DNA of 64,000 nt from Bryopsis sp. KO-2023 (Eukaryota > Chlorophyta > Ulvophyceae > Bryopsidales > Bryopsidaceae). Below, one piece after another: positions 45,523-57,790 of this stretch. A program made the translations under genes and the position numbers. The stretch is taken from NCBI GenBank assembly GCA_030272585.1, contig BSYQ01000004.1, positions 868,001 through 932,000 of the forward strand, read 5' to 3'. Numbering within the stretch: the stretch's first letter is position 1; the number at the start of each line of letters is the position of its first letter. Below the pieces are notes generated by a model. It had not been told where the DNA came from. It saw only the letters and a program-made list of their open reading frames with translations, and ran no database searches.

Positions 45523-46798
45523 CTACTCAAAAAGGGCTACTCCTACGGCAAGGTTGCAATGCAAATTGCAGCCGTCAAAATTGCCTTGCTCTCCGAAGAC
45601 GGTCGATCCAATCATTGGCGCCTTGTCTTTGAGGGGCGCCAAGCTCTCTTCGAATCGATCCCCCACAGCGAAACTCAATCCCCCGCAATAGATAAACAGA
45701 CCGGCGGCAGGCTCAGTCATCCCCCCCTTTTGCTTTGCGGCATCGTATGCGCGCTCCAAGCCCAGGGATGCCGCCAGCACCGAGTCTTTCCCACCGTCCT
45801 TGTTCATCACTGTCAGCGTCTGGCCGACTTCGGCCTGGGCAAAGCAATCGATGGACCCCTCAGGAGCATTAACCCCGGCGGCATGCAGGGATGCGTAGGA
45901 GCCGTTTTCCTTTTGGATGGCCAGTGGGAAAGTAGAACACTCCAAACCTATGCTTCCACCCTCTTTGTATTGAGTTTCGATTTGCCCTCCCATCCATTCG
46001 TTCAAAACTTTAGCAGCGGGTCGATCGTCAAGTGTCAGAATTCGACGTCCCTCAGCACCCGTGATTTTTGCCGACCGGTCGGACGGAGTGTAAGGAGAAA
46101 CCAAACTCGCGCCGAACGATACTTTTCCCGTCACGCCCACCAGAGATACGCCGCTGGGGAAAACCCCTGCACTCGACGAGGTTCCAGTTTCCTTCGATTG
46201 TGTTGTCCGCAGCTGACCCCCCAAACAAGGGTGTGCTGCCAGGAACGCTCTCGACGCCTTTCATTACCTCATCTTCTATCCCAGGCGTCGCAGTGAACAG
46301 CACGTGCTTGACGTCCGCAGCCGAACCCACTTGCTCCACGAGCGCCTGGGCGGCCTTCTATCCAGCTTGATACGGAGAGACCGAATCCGTCAAAGGCTGC
46401 GCTGCCGACACCAGAGCCCCCTCCTCCGTGTTCAAGAGAAGCACACCCACGCCGTTGGGAACGATAGTTGCACCGTCGAGAATGGATGCGCACGACGCGT
46501 GTCCATGCAAGGGAACGCCTCCCAACTGCTCCGCGAGGCACTTGGAAAACTTTCCCATGTCTCGGTCGACGGTGGCGTTCACGAAAGCGATGGTGGGGGC
46601 GCTACCCTCTGGTAGTTTCGCTCGTGCTGCGGTGACTGCCTCCTTGACAGCGACTTCTGTGTCGGGGGCAGAAGAAACTCCAAGTCCAGCAGACAACCCC
46701 ATCGCAGCAGGTAGTCGCTTTGGATGGAGCGAAAGAGACCGTCGAGACGCTCTTGTGAACCCTCCGTTTACAAGGTTGGGGCTGGAAACAGATAGCAT
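45523..46798 (-). pseudogene. FIST-domain protein, copy 2 (stop plus 5-bp deletion)
   Basis: Inverted copy of 12661-13941. It has the Arg codon where copy 1 has a stop, but carries its own lesions: TGG to TAG at 46358-46360 (after SPYQAG), and a net 5-bp loss at about 46170-46180 between NWNLV and AGVFP. Total length, 1276 against 1281 bp, agrees with a single 5-bp difference. The leader-like N-terminus and both FIST regions are otherwise preserved. Neither copy in the window can make the full protein. Confidence 0.75.
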
Positions 46799-47285
46799 CG
46801 CGGTTGCACACGGTGAACACAAACTTGGGGTTTGTGGCGGGCAACTGGATAGCTGAGAATCAAGCTCCCTTTTCACATGAAAATGATTTTGTGGACACAG
46901 TGCTTCCCAAACAAGAACACGTGATGCATGCTGACGTGGAAACTTGACACTCAGAGTCAGGCACAGAATTTCCACATGCTTTCACGGGAGAATGCAAAAC
47001 TCACTTTTGAGTTTGCAATTGATTCATTGGAAACAATCTTCTTGCCAACCTCGGGCCTCGCCGTGCTGAAACATCAGACTTAGCTGAAAAATGAGCAGAA
47101 AAGAAAGAATTTTAAAAGGTGTCAAGTTTACAGAATCAGGAAAAGAGCTGGAGCCCCTGGCAACCGAAAGAGGTTGAGACCATCGTCAGTTTTGGTTGAA
47201 ATTGTCTTTTTTGCGCATTTTTATTGGTGATTGATTAAAGCTACACTCTCTGGATCGTCTAAGTTTTGTTCTCGGTGCACTGAGA

Positions 47286-49145
47286 GGGATCCCCCTCTGA
47301 AGGGAGATTTGAACCAACATTCTTGCCACCATGAAAGTGACTTTTACTTAGAGACTTTTTTCACACTGAGTAGAGGCATCGAAGAACCATCGACCACTTG
47401 CAAGCACTGTTACAAGGATACTTGCAAGCACCGTTACAAGACAGTATTTATTGCATTGAGAAAGACTGGTGATTACCAACTGCTTTTGAACACACGGAAC
47501 ATCGGTGTGTTTCGGATAGGGCGACGCTGTTTTCAGTTCAGTTTCCCAGCACAAAAAACCAATCGAATGAAAGATTGCCCATTCGTTACCCGTTACTGTG
47601 TGTGGTAAACTTCTCTGGTCCCCTCACGAATTCGAAATGATCTGCACCCCAAATCTAAAACGGATTAGGATGCATTAGCCATGCGACCTGAGCACTAAAT
47701 TCCATGGGTGTGAAATTGTTGCCCTTACGGTCAAAGGTTTACGGTTTGGTCTCCTTTTTCGTCTGTATTTCGCGAGGCATCTCAGACACAACCCAAAGAC
47801 AGGATGCTGAAAGCCCTTCCAGGTGTGATCCAAGAGAAGAGAAAGAAAAAACGAGTCTTCCACCGCCAGAAACTTAGTCGTCAGCAATCGTTCTAAGGGA
47901 ACTGGAACCACTAAAAATCCTATTTCCTATGTCTCAGGGATCCTGGCTGCAGGAATCATCACCTTTGCAGCTGTCAGGCGGCGCGCGCGGAAGGTGAGCG
48001 GGCGAAAACGCTGGGTTTTTTTGAAGATGAAGTGTCCAATTGGTGTTTGTTAGATGAAGTGATGCATGGATACATTGTTGAAACAAGACATCCAATCTGA
48101 TGTGCTGTAGAATCACATACAAAAACTTATCTTTCTCAGAAATAAAGTAGATCTACTCTATGGATCGATGCCCATAGTTCAACTTGCTGGTTCTTAGAAT
48201 CGAGCAGACGCATCTCATTCCAAAGTTATAACGCCATTGGCTCTTGTGAATCAGGATCGAACTCAGGAAGGCAGGTCCGACGCTCCCACAGTTTTGGTAC
48301 GTCTCATGCAATGAAATATGTGATTGATCACCGTAAGGAATGAAAAGGAACAAAAAAGTGTTTATTATTTTACTCTCAAACAACGGGACAGTAAGTAATG
48401 CAATATTGACACTTCCAAAAAGTGAAATCGGATTGGAGTGCAACACTCCAAAAAGACACGATGCCTGCAACTGTAGCGAACTAGAAAACGTGCGCAAACC
48501 CAAATGTTACACTGACGACTATATAACACCCAACCAAGAACCGACACGTTTCCTTACCATGATAGACAGAAAAATTATTTTCAAGAAAATGAAAACGATT
48601 TTCAAGAAGTCAGGAAAACAAAACTTTCCTTGGCAAATTTAACAAAATGCTGCCACCCAACTACCACCCATACAACAATTTCTTTATTAATCCCAACACC
48701 TGGATATCGTTCCCTGGCGAACCACCCATACAACCGCCAACCGCTTCCCTCAACAACTTCCAACAGCTTTGAAAGCCTACATGATTCAACCTTAAAAAAA
48801 AACAAAAAAAAAGCCTGTATGAACGTTGTTGTTCGCACCCACGTCTTCCATTAGACGAAGAGAGAAGACAGTCTCAGGTATCACATATATATAATAATAC
48901 AGTATAATATACTGAACACACTTCCAAAAAAGGCGTATATTGATCTAAATCAGAGAAGGCTGGGTTTAATGAGGGGCGTGAATATGCTATGAAAACGTCG
49001 TGGAAACTTCAAACAAAAAAACAAATACAATTGAGGTGGTAGCATATAAACAAATGATGCGAAAAGGTTTTATTCTCCTAGTTGCATTCGGAATTCGATC
49101 AATCAAAGGCAACCAAACCTTTTATGTTGTGCAAAGGAGTGTGTC
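47286..49145. other. Unassigned region of the right arm
   Basis: No gene was recognised and there is no counterpart in the left arm. It has AT-rich stretches near 48890-48930. If the ubiquitin-protease fragment downstream had N-terminal exons they should be here, but no Cys-box motif was found. Confidence 0.4.
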
Positions 49146-49775
49146 GCCAAAAGCGCTATTGGAACGATCGAGACGGGGGTTGAATGGTTCTGCGATGCTT
49201 GCATGACGAATGTCCAAGCCAACCGACGAACCATGATCGCCAAGTTCCCGGAAGTTCTCGTGATAATTCTGAAGCGCTTTCAATTTACTGTGAAAGGAGG
49301 GGTTCAAAAGAAAAAGAACCCCATCCAACTTCATAGAAACCAGATGAACTTTGGTTGCTAGGTGTGTTTTCTTTTTTGATGTTTGCAATATAAGGTATAA
49401 AAAAAGAGAAATAAATAAAATTATGAAAAGGACTAAAATATCTTTCAAATTTTGTAGATGGGGGTGCAAGAGGCACATTATCATCTTGCTGGACTTATAG
49501 ACCATCATGGCGGTCTTGGAGGTGGCCATTACACAGCTCGCGTCCTTAATCCCCAAAGCCAGAAATGGTAATCAAAACATGTCAGCATTTATTGATGTTT
49601 TTATTCATGCACACGTGACAATAATCGACCTACTGACCCGATTTTTTTTTCTAATGGTTACCCTCTTCAATGCTTTAGGTTTAATTATGATGATTCGCAT
49701 GTAGAAGAAATAGCCCCGCCTTCTCGAGCAGAATCGACCCCGTACGCAGTTTTGCTGCGGAGGTCGAGAATCTGA
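49146..49775 (+). CDS. Ubiquitin-specific protease, C-terminal fragment
   Basis: Exons about 49146-49301, 49458-49567 and 49679-49775 join in phase. They encode the C-terminal half of a USP catalytic domain: a Cys pair (WFCDAC), KFPEVLVIILKRFQF, then YHLAGLIDHHGGLGGGHYTA with the catalytic His, and FNYDDSHVEEIAP with PYAVLLRRSRI before TGA. USPs remove ubiquitin from proteins. The N-terminal Cys box expected about 200-300 residues earlier was not found in the preceding 1.9 kb, so this is either a truncated copy or has distant first exons. The first exon's left boundary is uncertain. Confidence 0.65.
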
Positions 49776-50189
49776 ATCTCCTGGCCCACCCCTATCCCCA
49801 ATAGGTAAGAATAAAAAAAGGAAAAGCCTGTTGAAGCTTATAAAAGCTAACCAACGAAAGAAAATCGACAGAAGTTTTTTTTTTTTTAAAGTTTTCTTTT
49901 GAAACTGAATATATGAACCGATGTAGATGTCCTTGCACCACTTTTTAAGCGTTTGGTCAAAAAACTGGTTGGCTGAAGTGTGTAGACTATGGAGAGTGAT
50001 TTTGTTTATTACTCTTTCATTAGTTTCCTTGTTTGCTGATGTTACAGCCCCCCCCCCCCTTTTCCTTCCATTGTCACATCGGGTACTCCGCCGCCACTCC
50101 TCCACTGGCTTGATGGATTGCTGTGATTGCTTTTCTTATTGCTGCCAAGAAACAAGACTCAGCGGATGCAATTATCGGTCTGGTGCGGA

Positions 50190-50640
50190 CGGAAATATGA
50201 TGATTTATCCTCGAAACTGAAATTCTTCACCGATCGGGAACCTCTATTTCTGTCGCTGGTCTCGATTTCGGGGTGTTCGTCTCTTGTCACTTGCTCTTTC
50301 CCTTCCGCAAAACTAGACAGACTGGGGGCTATCAGACTGCCATCTGATTCCCACACGTGCCATATTCGTGTAAATGAAGAGACAAAGAAATTTGAGGGTT
50401 TTTTGGAAGGTCAATGGGAAAGTCACAGTGAAGAAAAAAAAAGCAGAGTTCTTGATCCAAAAAGATCTTTTGGGGTTTTCTTTTGAGAGCATGCCTCAGT
50501 ACCTCTGTTGCTCCATGAGCTGGTGAAGGATCCATGGATCCTTCACCACTGGCCAGTGGTGGTGGATGGGGACGTTATGGCTGACCTCATCGACATGATT
50601 CAAAAAAGACAAGTGCAAGCCACCAGTGACTAATCAAATA
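50190..50640 (+). pseudogene. ARM-repeat/U-box pseudogene remnant (right arm)
   Basis: It aligns with the last two exons and the intron of the intact gene (56395-56895): the gggttttttggaaggtcaa region matches gggttttttagcaggtcaac, and attcaaaaaagacaagtgca followed by gactaatcaaatattg matches the end of the U-box. Frames are broken and the ARM-repeat part is gone. The same block is in the left arm. Confidence 0.6.
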
Positions 50641-51350
50641 TTGTGTAGAATCAGGACATTTGTGGCGTGGTGAAGTGTGAGTTGGGAAAAGCATTATGGG
50701 GGTCTTTTTAAGGGGTTTAGGGGGTGAATTAGGGGTGAATTCAACTTTCTGTAATAGTGTTTTGATCTTGATGATTTCTTGCTTTCTTCTCCCTGGGGTT
50801 TTGGTCGAAGAATCCTCACAAATGTGGACCAAGTGTAAGTGCAAGAGATGCACTTCATTTCTTTTCGGAATGTGATCGAGTTGTTTGTCTATGGGGAAAG
50901 TTTTTGCAAAGCATGTTTAATCCCTCACCAATACCAAAATCGAAATGAAGGTGTTAGGTGTTGCAGTCGAATCAACAATTGACCTCTTGTTATGTTTTCT
51001 TCAGCAGGCTTTTGAATTAGGACGCCTTGATTTCATCATAATTCTCCAACTAAAAAGTTATCCACCTAGTGATGTTATAACTATGTTTTCTTTTTTCTTG
51101 GGGTTGCTTTGTCTGGAAGATCTAATCTTATTGCCTAAAAAGACAGTAAAGTTTTTTGGAGGGGAAAAACTAGCACCTAGAAGCAGGAATGTTTTCCTAT
51201 GCTGCCACAGGTAATGAGAAAAAGAAGAGGGAAGAAATTGACTTGGAAAGGAATTGATTATTTCCCTTGGTGAATATTGATCAATAATACCCCCCAAAGA
51301 ATTGTGGGTTTTGTTTGGACCTCGTAACAAAGATTTTTGTTCAGAAATCA
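50641..51350 (+). mobile_element. Decayed LINE-type fragment (right arm)
   Basis: Inverted partner of 9290-9920. In one frame: KCGPSVSARDALHFFSECDR and VVCLWGKFLQ, a zinc-binding pattern typical of non-LTR retrotransposon polymerases, ended by TGA. Downstream frames are interrupted. Confidence 0.4.
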
Positions 51351-52272
51351 CAGTTCTATTTTAGGAGTGCACTGATGAGCATTTGCTGGCCCTTCCATTA
51401 GGTGGACAGTGGATCCCACTTAATGACGCTTCACTTTGACAGAAAGTTGTGGGGCAGGTGAGTTGTCGAGGCCTTTTTTTGCACATTTGTTTTTTCTGAA
51501 ATTGCTGTTGTGGATTGTCATGTTCCACCACACAGGTTTCCAGCTCCAATATGCGTATGCATGCAGTCAAGCTACCAAGTGTGGGGAGGGGATGCTGGTT
51601 GATTGTTATCATCGATTGATCAAATCTCATTCCAGATTATCCTTTTCACCTGACCGAAACAATGTCTCGCCTCCTAACTTCGGGGTCACCTAACCTCCAG
51701 GATCACGTGTCCAAAACCATCTGGGGATATGACAAAGCTCCATCGAAGAAGATTTCTCCTCTACAAAGAGGTTGCAACCTGTCATTTCATCATACATGAA
51801 CACGGAAGACTCAGCCGTCATTTACTTAGGACACAGAAAGAGCTTTCATCGTTTCATCGGATGGGAAGAGAAACCTTTCAACAAACAAAAATGAGACAAG
51901 TTCCCACCAAAAACAGACGGGCGCCGACTGCTGCTTCATACTGGTGCGGGAAGTTAGAGGATTTCGAATTCTTCCCCAGCTAGAAATGACTTTTTTTGTT
52001 GTCGCTCCAGATCTGTTGTTTGTTTTTCCTCACCAGCCCGGTTCCTTTCGCAACGCTAGAAAGTCTAACGGGGTCGTTTTCAGGGGGGTTCGAAACTCAA
52101 TCCAACTGGTGTTAACTTTCCCCTTGTGAGGGTGTGTGATGTGTTTTCCTCTCAACAGGAAAAAGGCAACATTTTTCGACGTTCCACATTTGCACAACCT
52201 CCACCCCCCAAAAAGAGAAATCAAAAACCCAAAGAGGGGAACAGAGCTGGAGGGCAGCTTTAAGTGTCTTTG
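51351..52272. other. Region upstream of the ARM/U-box gene
   Basis: No gene is visible. The last part before 52273 is probably 5' UTR and promoter; an in-frame TAA (52261-52263) precedes the chosen ATG. Confidence 0.4.
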
Positions 52273-55200
52273 ATGGTCAAATACAAGAAATGGCTGCACC
52301 GAGTCAAGAAGCCTTCCTTCCTTGGCGAGGAAAAGGAGGTCTTCAGCCCCTCCAACAGTTCCCATGTAAATTCGGGGATCGAGGAAATCGCCAGCTGTTG
52401 CTCCACCACTTCCCATGTCACTGCCATGGATGCGGATTCAGCCGGCATGTATGAAGATGTGGGGAAGGTTTTGAGGTATCTGAAAACAGGGGTCCGGTCC
52501 GAAATCAATGCTGCGCTGAGAGGGGTCATAGATTTTTCCCACGAAAACAAGGGGCTCTTGATCCAGGAAGGTGGAATGCAAGTAATGTTGAGGGTTCTGG
52601 AAGAGAAGCGTCCATGCCAGGTGTTGGTGCTGGAGGCTTTGATTTCATTGTTCGACTCTGGCCTGGATTGGAGAGGTGCTTTCGATGCCGGGAATGGGCC
52701 ACATCTGTTGGTCAAAATGCTGAAGCAAGGTGATCTGGCGGGGCTGAGGGTTGTCCCCCACTTGCTGGAAACCCGGGAGGGGATGGTGACTTTCCACGCT
52801 GCCGGTGGGATCGAGGCATTGACCGGAGCCCTTGTATTGGATGGGGAGGTAACTAGAATGGAGGCTGCCAAGGGACTCTCACAAATGGCCAGAATGAGTC
52901 CATCGTACCAGGATGAAATCGTCACCTCTGGGGCCCTGGCAAGTTTGACAAAACTCTGCACCAGCAAGAAAGCGTCCAGAGTGGCATGCATGAGTTTGAT
53001 CGCTGATTTGACCGCCAGCAGCCATCTTGCCCGGAATGAAATGGCAAGAAGTCAGTCATGGGATCCGATCGTGTCTATGTTGAGCTCGAGGACACCTGAG
53101 ATGAGGGAGGCTGTGGCCAGAATGCTGTTCAATGTGTCCGAATCTTTGGAGTGTTGGAGATTCATCCCTTGGAAGAAAGCAGTCAAAAGGTTGCTGGCCT
53201 GTCTTGACTCGGGCCAAACTGAAGCTGAATTGTGGATGCTGCGTGCCTTGAACAACTTCTGGATACCAACGTTTTACACAGGTGGGATACCTTCAGGACT
53301 TTGTTGCTTGAAAGCCATTTTTTTTCATAATTGGTGCTTGGAAGGGGGTTGTGCTGCAAGTAGAAAAGAAATTGCAGGTGAATTCCATGTGGATGTCATG
53401 CAATTTTCAGGCAGACATCTACCTGTAGATTAGTTATAAGCCTCACACCCAATATCATTCCTTTGTATAGTAGATGGGATAGGCAGGTAGAAAGGTCATC
53501 GGGTGCTTTGGCAAGTTATATTGCAGCTTTATAGAACACAGAATATTTCAATTTCAACCTGGATGCAAAATAACAGCAAATAAAGAAAAAGAATGATGAA
53601 GCAAAGTAGCTGGAACTATTGTACCACTGCATTTTTTATTTTTCATTATTGAATCAGTATTTTCATCCTTTGGCACCCAGAGCCGACGGGCCGTGCACTG
53701 GGAAGGTACTATGGTCTGGACCCACGCTACATACTGAATGACCCATCAATGGATAAAATCCTAGTCCAGGGAACCTCAGCTTGCCGTAGGGAAGCCCTCC
53801 GATGGTTGACCACAGCTACAGCAGGAAACAATGGCTACATGAAGAGCATCTCCACCACAGCTGCGATGGTCAAGAGCCTGGTGGAAATCCTTCACAGAGA
53901 GGACCTGGAGTTCAGGTGCCAAGCAGCCAGATTTTTGTACACTATGATGTGCTCGAACAAAATTCGGCGCCAAGTAGCGAGCAGTGGAGGGGTATTCCCC
54001 CTAGTCCAGCTTCTGAAATTAGGGGACCAAGGGAGGGTAAGTGCTCTCGTCCAGCTTTCTGAGGAGAAGTCTGTTCCTGGTATTTTTGTCTCCCAAGGGG
54101 CCATGGATGCTTTGGCCGCTTTTTTTTTGCACGTCCAGTTTTACGATGTGTTAGGAGGGTCTCTTGGATTCCAGCTTGAGTTGCCCATTGAAAATTAGAT
54201 TGCATTTTGGTAAAGTTCAAATCGTTTCGATTTTCTCATTTTCTCCATCAATTTTCCCATCAAATGTTCCATTTCTTGCTGATTTGAGTGCATGCCCCAG
54301 GTCAGCTTCAAACGGATGGACTCTGTAGTTCGTATGCTTCCCTATGCATCGCTGGAGGGAAAAAATTGCATAGCCGACATCGTGGGGGATTTGGTAACAA
54401 ATCAAGCAAAGGCCCAGCTTGTGCTGAATCTCCAGACCCATAGGTATCTTCTGAAGTTGCTGGATTCGGCATCACATGGGCCAGCAGTTCGAGCTTTGAC
54501 AAGCATTGCAGTCCACTCCTCAAGCCTGCGGGAGATCTTGGCCAGTGATTCGAATTTGCGTGAAATCATTCCCAAATTGGAAGGATTGGAGCTGAGCGAC
54601 ATCGCAGATGCTGCTCGATACATAGGCGTAGTCGTTTGTGAGGTTGGTCAGCCTAACTCGTTCTCACAGACAGTGCTGCAGACACCCATGAGCAGGTCTG
54701 CATACAACGATGCTGGTCAAAGCCATGGGTTGCTCCTGCGTAAAATCATGCATATACCAGCTAGCTAGGAATGGATCAGTTTCCTGCCTGGTCCCTGAGG
54801 TCATCGGTAGTTTCACTTACTTGGGTTGTCTGTCTTTCCCAGAACGGGGCTCACCAAAATCGAGTTGCACGATGTGGAGGGATTCCTCCTCTCGTTCAGC
54901 ACTTGTCTTGGCCCCATGCAAAATGCAAGGCTATGGCAGCCCTTGCGCTTGCTGAATTGGTGGAAAAAAACGCATCGAATCAACAGGCAGTTGTCAGGGA
55001 GGGTGCTATTCCGCATCTTGTATTGCAGCTTCATGATGAGGTAACAAAAGCATGCCACATCCAAATCGCTGAACGAGATTGACTGTAAATACTCGGAGAG
55101 GCTGTCATACACCCCCAAAAAATATGGATCATATGATCCAACGATTTCATAAGCAAAAAAAAAAGTGTGGATGACTGGTCCATTTTTCTTATTTATTATT

Positions 55201-56895
55201 TTTTGGGGGGGGGATGAGGGGTGCAGACTAGGAGATGGTGAGGCTTGTTTAAGGCATATGCTTCATCTTTTTCTGATTTTTAACATTTGGTGGCATCTTG
55301 CTGAAATGGGATTGGGTGTGTGTGGTAAGGACGATGAATGCAGGAAAGAGGCGGCTCATGCACTTGCAAACCTCACATTCCGAAATCCACAACACCAAGT
55401 CTTGTTGGCCAAACTCAAGCCAGGTAAACCGCTGCTCAAGCTGTTGGAGGGGAAATCCAGCACAGCTACGAAATGTCATGCTGGTAGGGTGTTCTCCAAC
55501 CTTGCTGAAAGCACCCAGCCAGGGGTGGTCGCCTTACGAAAACTTTGCATAAGGCCGCTGGTTGCCATGCTGTCATCCGAAATGAGGGAATGTCAGGAAA
55601 ATGCTGCAAAGTATGTAGCGAATCTGGCAATTTGCAGGGTGGAACAGAGAATGATTTTCAAGGCAGGGGGCATTCCACCTCTGGTCAATCTAGCGAGATC
55701 TAGACTGCCAAACGCACAGAAGCATGCTGTCCGCGCTCTCGCCAACCTTTCACGCCAGGCTGATCATGCTCCTGACATAGTCAGCGAAGGTGGCATTCCT
55801 ATCCTTGTGAATCTCCTCAGCTCTATTGGGAACAGCAGAGAGCAAGTGGTGGGGGCCTTGGCAAACATCGCATGTAATGCTCAAAGTAGCCACGCAATCA
55901 TTGAAGCAGGGGGGATCCGGCCCTTGCTGAATCTGTTGAGCAGTGGAGGGGATGCTTGTCAAATTGAATCCATTCGGATGATAAACAATATGGCAACTTA
56001 TTCTCCAGCCGGGAAAAAAGCGCTCATTGATTCTGGGGCATTGAACTATCTGACCGTCTTGCTGAAAGAAGGCAGCAAAGCAGATGTCAAAAAGAAGCTG
56101 ATTCGTGCTCTCATCAGCTTGATGTCTGACAATGAGGAAGCCCAGTTGTCTCTTCTGAATGAGGGGATGGTGGAGTCGGTGGTGGCTGCTGTGAAACAAG
56201 CTGGCATTGGGGACCCCCAGGTGGAAATGGAAGCGAGACGAGCTTTGCTCACACTATGTTGTGGGGTGGACGGTGAGGTGAGGTGCTAAACTCACACCAA
56301 GGGTAATTTTGACCCTCAGTCCATTTTGTCCAAGAAGTGACTTCATCAAAGTCTGGTGTTATTGTTGCTCTGATGGGAGGTTTTTATGGGCAGATGATTT
56401 GAGTTGGCCCCCTTTTTTTCTGTTGTAGGGATCTGCCCGGGGAGCACTCCAGGCTGGGCGAGCTCGATGTGTGACTTCTGTTCTCGACACGGCACCCTTT
56501 CCGGTGAGCAACAAAATGCAACAGCAATGTGTGGCTTGAAATGCCATCCGGTGCCCACAATTACAATATTCCCATCAATGCAGAGATACAGAAATTTGGG
56601 GGTTTTTTAGCAGGTCAACGAGGGTCAAAAAATTGAGAAAAAGGGAGCAGAGGCCTTGATCCGCAACCCTCGGCATCTCTGTTGCCCCATCTCACTCGAG
56701 TTGATGAAGGACCCTGTGATGGCGGTCGATGGTTACACCTACGAGAGGTCGGCCATCACGAAATGGTTCAGAAAAAACAAGTGCACCTCGCCTATGACTA
56801 ATCAAAGATTGGCCAGCTCGCAAATTTGCCCAAATCGCTTGGTAGCTAGCATGATACAGGAATTCAGGTCGAAGCAAGGAGGCGTCAGGTTATGA
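52273..56895 (+). CDS. Armadillo-repeat protein with C-terminal U-box (probable E3 ubiquitin ligase)
   Basis: Seven exons: 52273-53281, 53681-54132, 54301-54642, 54843-55040, 55330-56277, 56429-56503, 56614-56895; about 1101 residues. The long N-terminal part is a series of armadillo repeats (VLEALISLFDSGLDWR, GGIPPLVNLARSRLP, HAVRALANLSRQADHAP, GGIRPLLNLLSSGG). The last 94 residues hold a U-box: LCCPISLELMKDPVMAVDGY, TYERSAITKWF, CTSPMTN. U-boxes recruit a ubiquitin-charged E2; ARM repeats bind substrate. In plant PUB-ARM ligases the U-box usually precedes the ARM repeats; here it follows. The end of exon 2 is uncertain: a strong gtaagt at 54037 would drop one ARM helix pair. Two decayed relatives lie at 9921-11630 and 50190-50640. 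Confidence 0.85.
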
Positions 56896-57199
56896 ATGTT
56901 AATATTAATTTAGAAAAGTCGGCACACGAGGGAACGAAACATAAACAAAACCTCAGAAGTTTTGAATGAACAAGTGTTTTTTGCTTCTGAAAGATTTGAT
57001 TTCGAAAATCAGTGCAATGGAAATTAGTAATCATGTTGTCATTTTTTTTTTCTCTTTCGCTTTGGGAGCATTAGTTTTTTTTAGGGTCGTCATTGGGGGT
57101 GTGCTACGATTTCTTACATGCAATGTATTGAAAGTAGCAGTGCTTTTTCTTTTATTTTCGTTCCTTTTTTTCTTCCCTTTTTTGTTTCTTGTACTTTAT

Positions 57200-57790
57200 T
57201 GTTAGTAGCCCCCCTGAGAAGAAGACAAACTTGCCTTTGATCCAATTTTGATTTTTTTGTGCTTTCTCCTCACTGGGGTTTTGGTCGATAGAATCCTAGC
57301 AAAGGTAATATGCTGGCTGGAAAAAATATATGTTTTGGGGGGTGAGTATTCCAGGTGTTGGTGGTTAGTTGGTCTATAGACCAAGTGGTCAGGACGCACT
57401 TTATTTCTTTCTGGAAAATGATCAAGTTCAACAACTGGTTGGTTGATGGGAACAGTTTTTGGAAGACATGGAATTTAATGAGAGATTGTGATGTATCTGC
57501 TGGGAGGGTGAATGGTAAGGTGTGGGATCAATCAATCCACAACCTGGTTTTTCTGCAAGAAAACCAGAAGAAATCATGTCTCTTCATTGAAATAACCCAG
57601 AGATCCAATCAATTTTGCAGGACAAAAAGCAACCCTCCAAACCCTTTGCGGGATTTGGGCGTGTTTAATATGCTTCCACCGATGATAATGGCTACCTGCC
57701 AACTTTGCTATCACGGCACTGTTGCACATAGACACATGGTGAGTAACGCCAAAGTAATACAAACCTCGGATTCACTGACTGACTGAGACG
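57200..57790 (+). mobile_element. Decayed LINE-type fragment behind the intact ARM/U-box gene
   Basis: The start (ggggttttggtcgatagaat, then gaccaagtggtcagg and actttatttctttctgg) aligns with the fragments at 9290-9920 and 50641-51350. Further on it diverges. One frame stays open from 57355 to 57786, but no motif supports a working protein. Confidence 0.35.
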
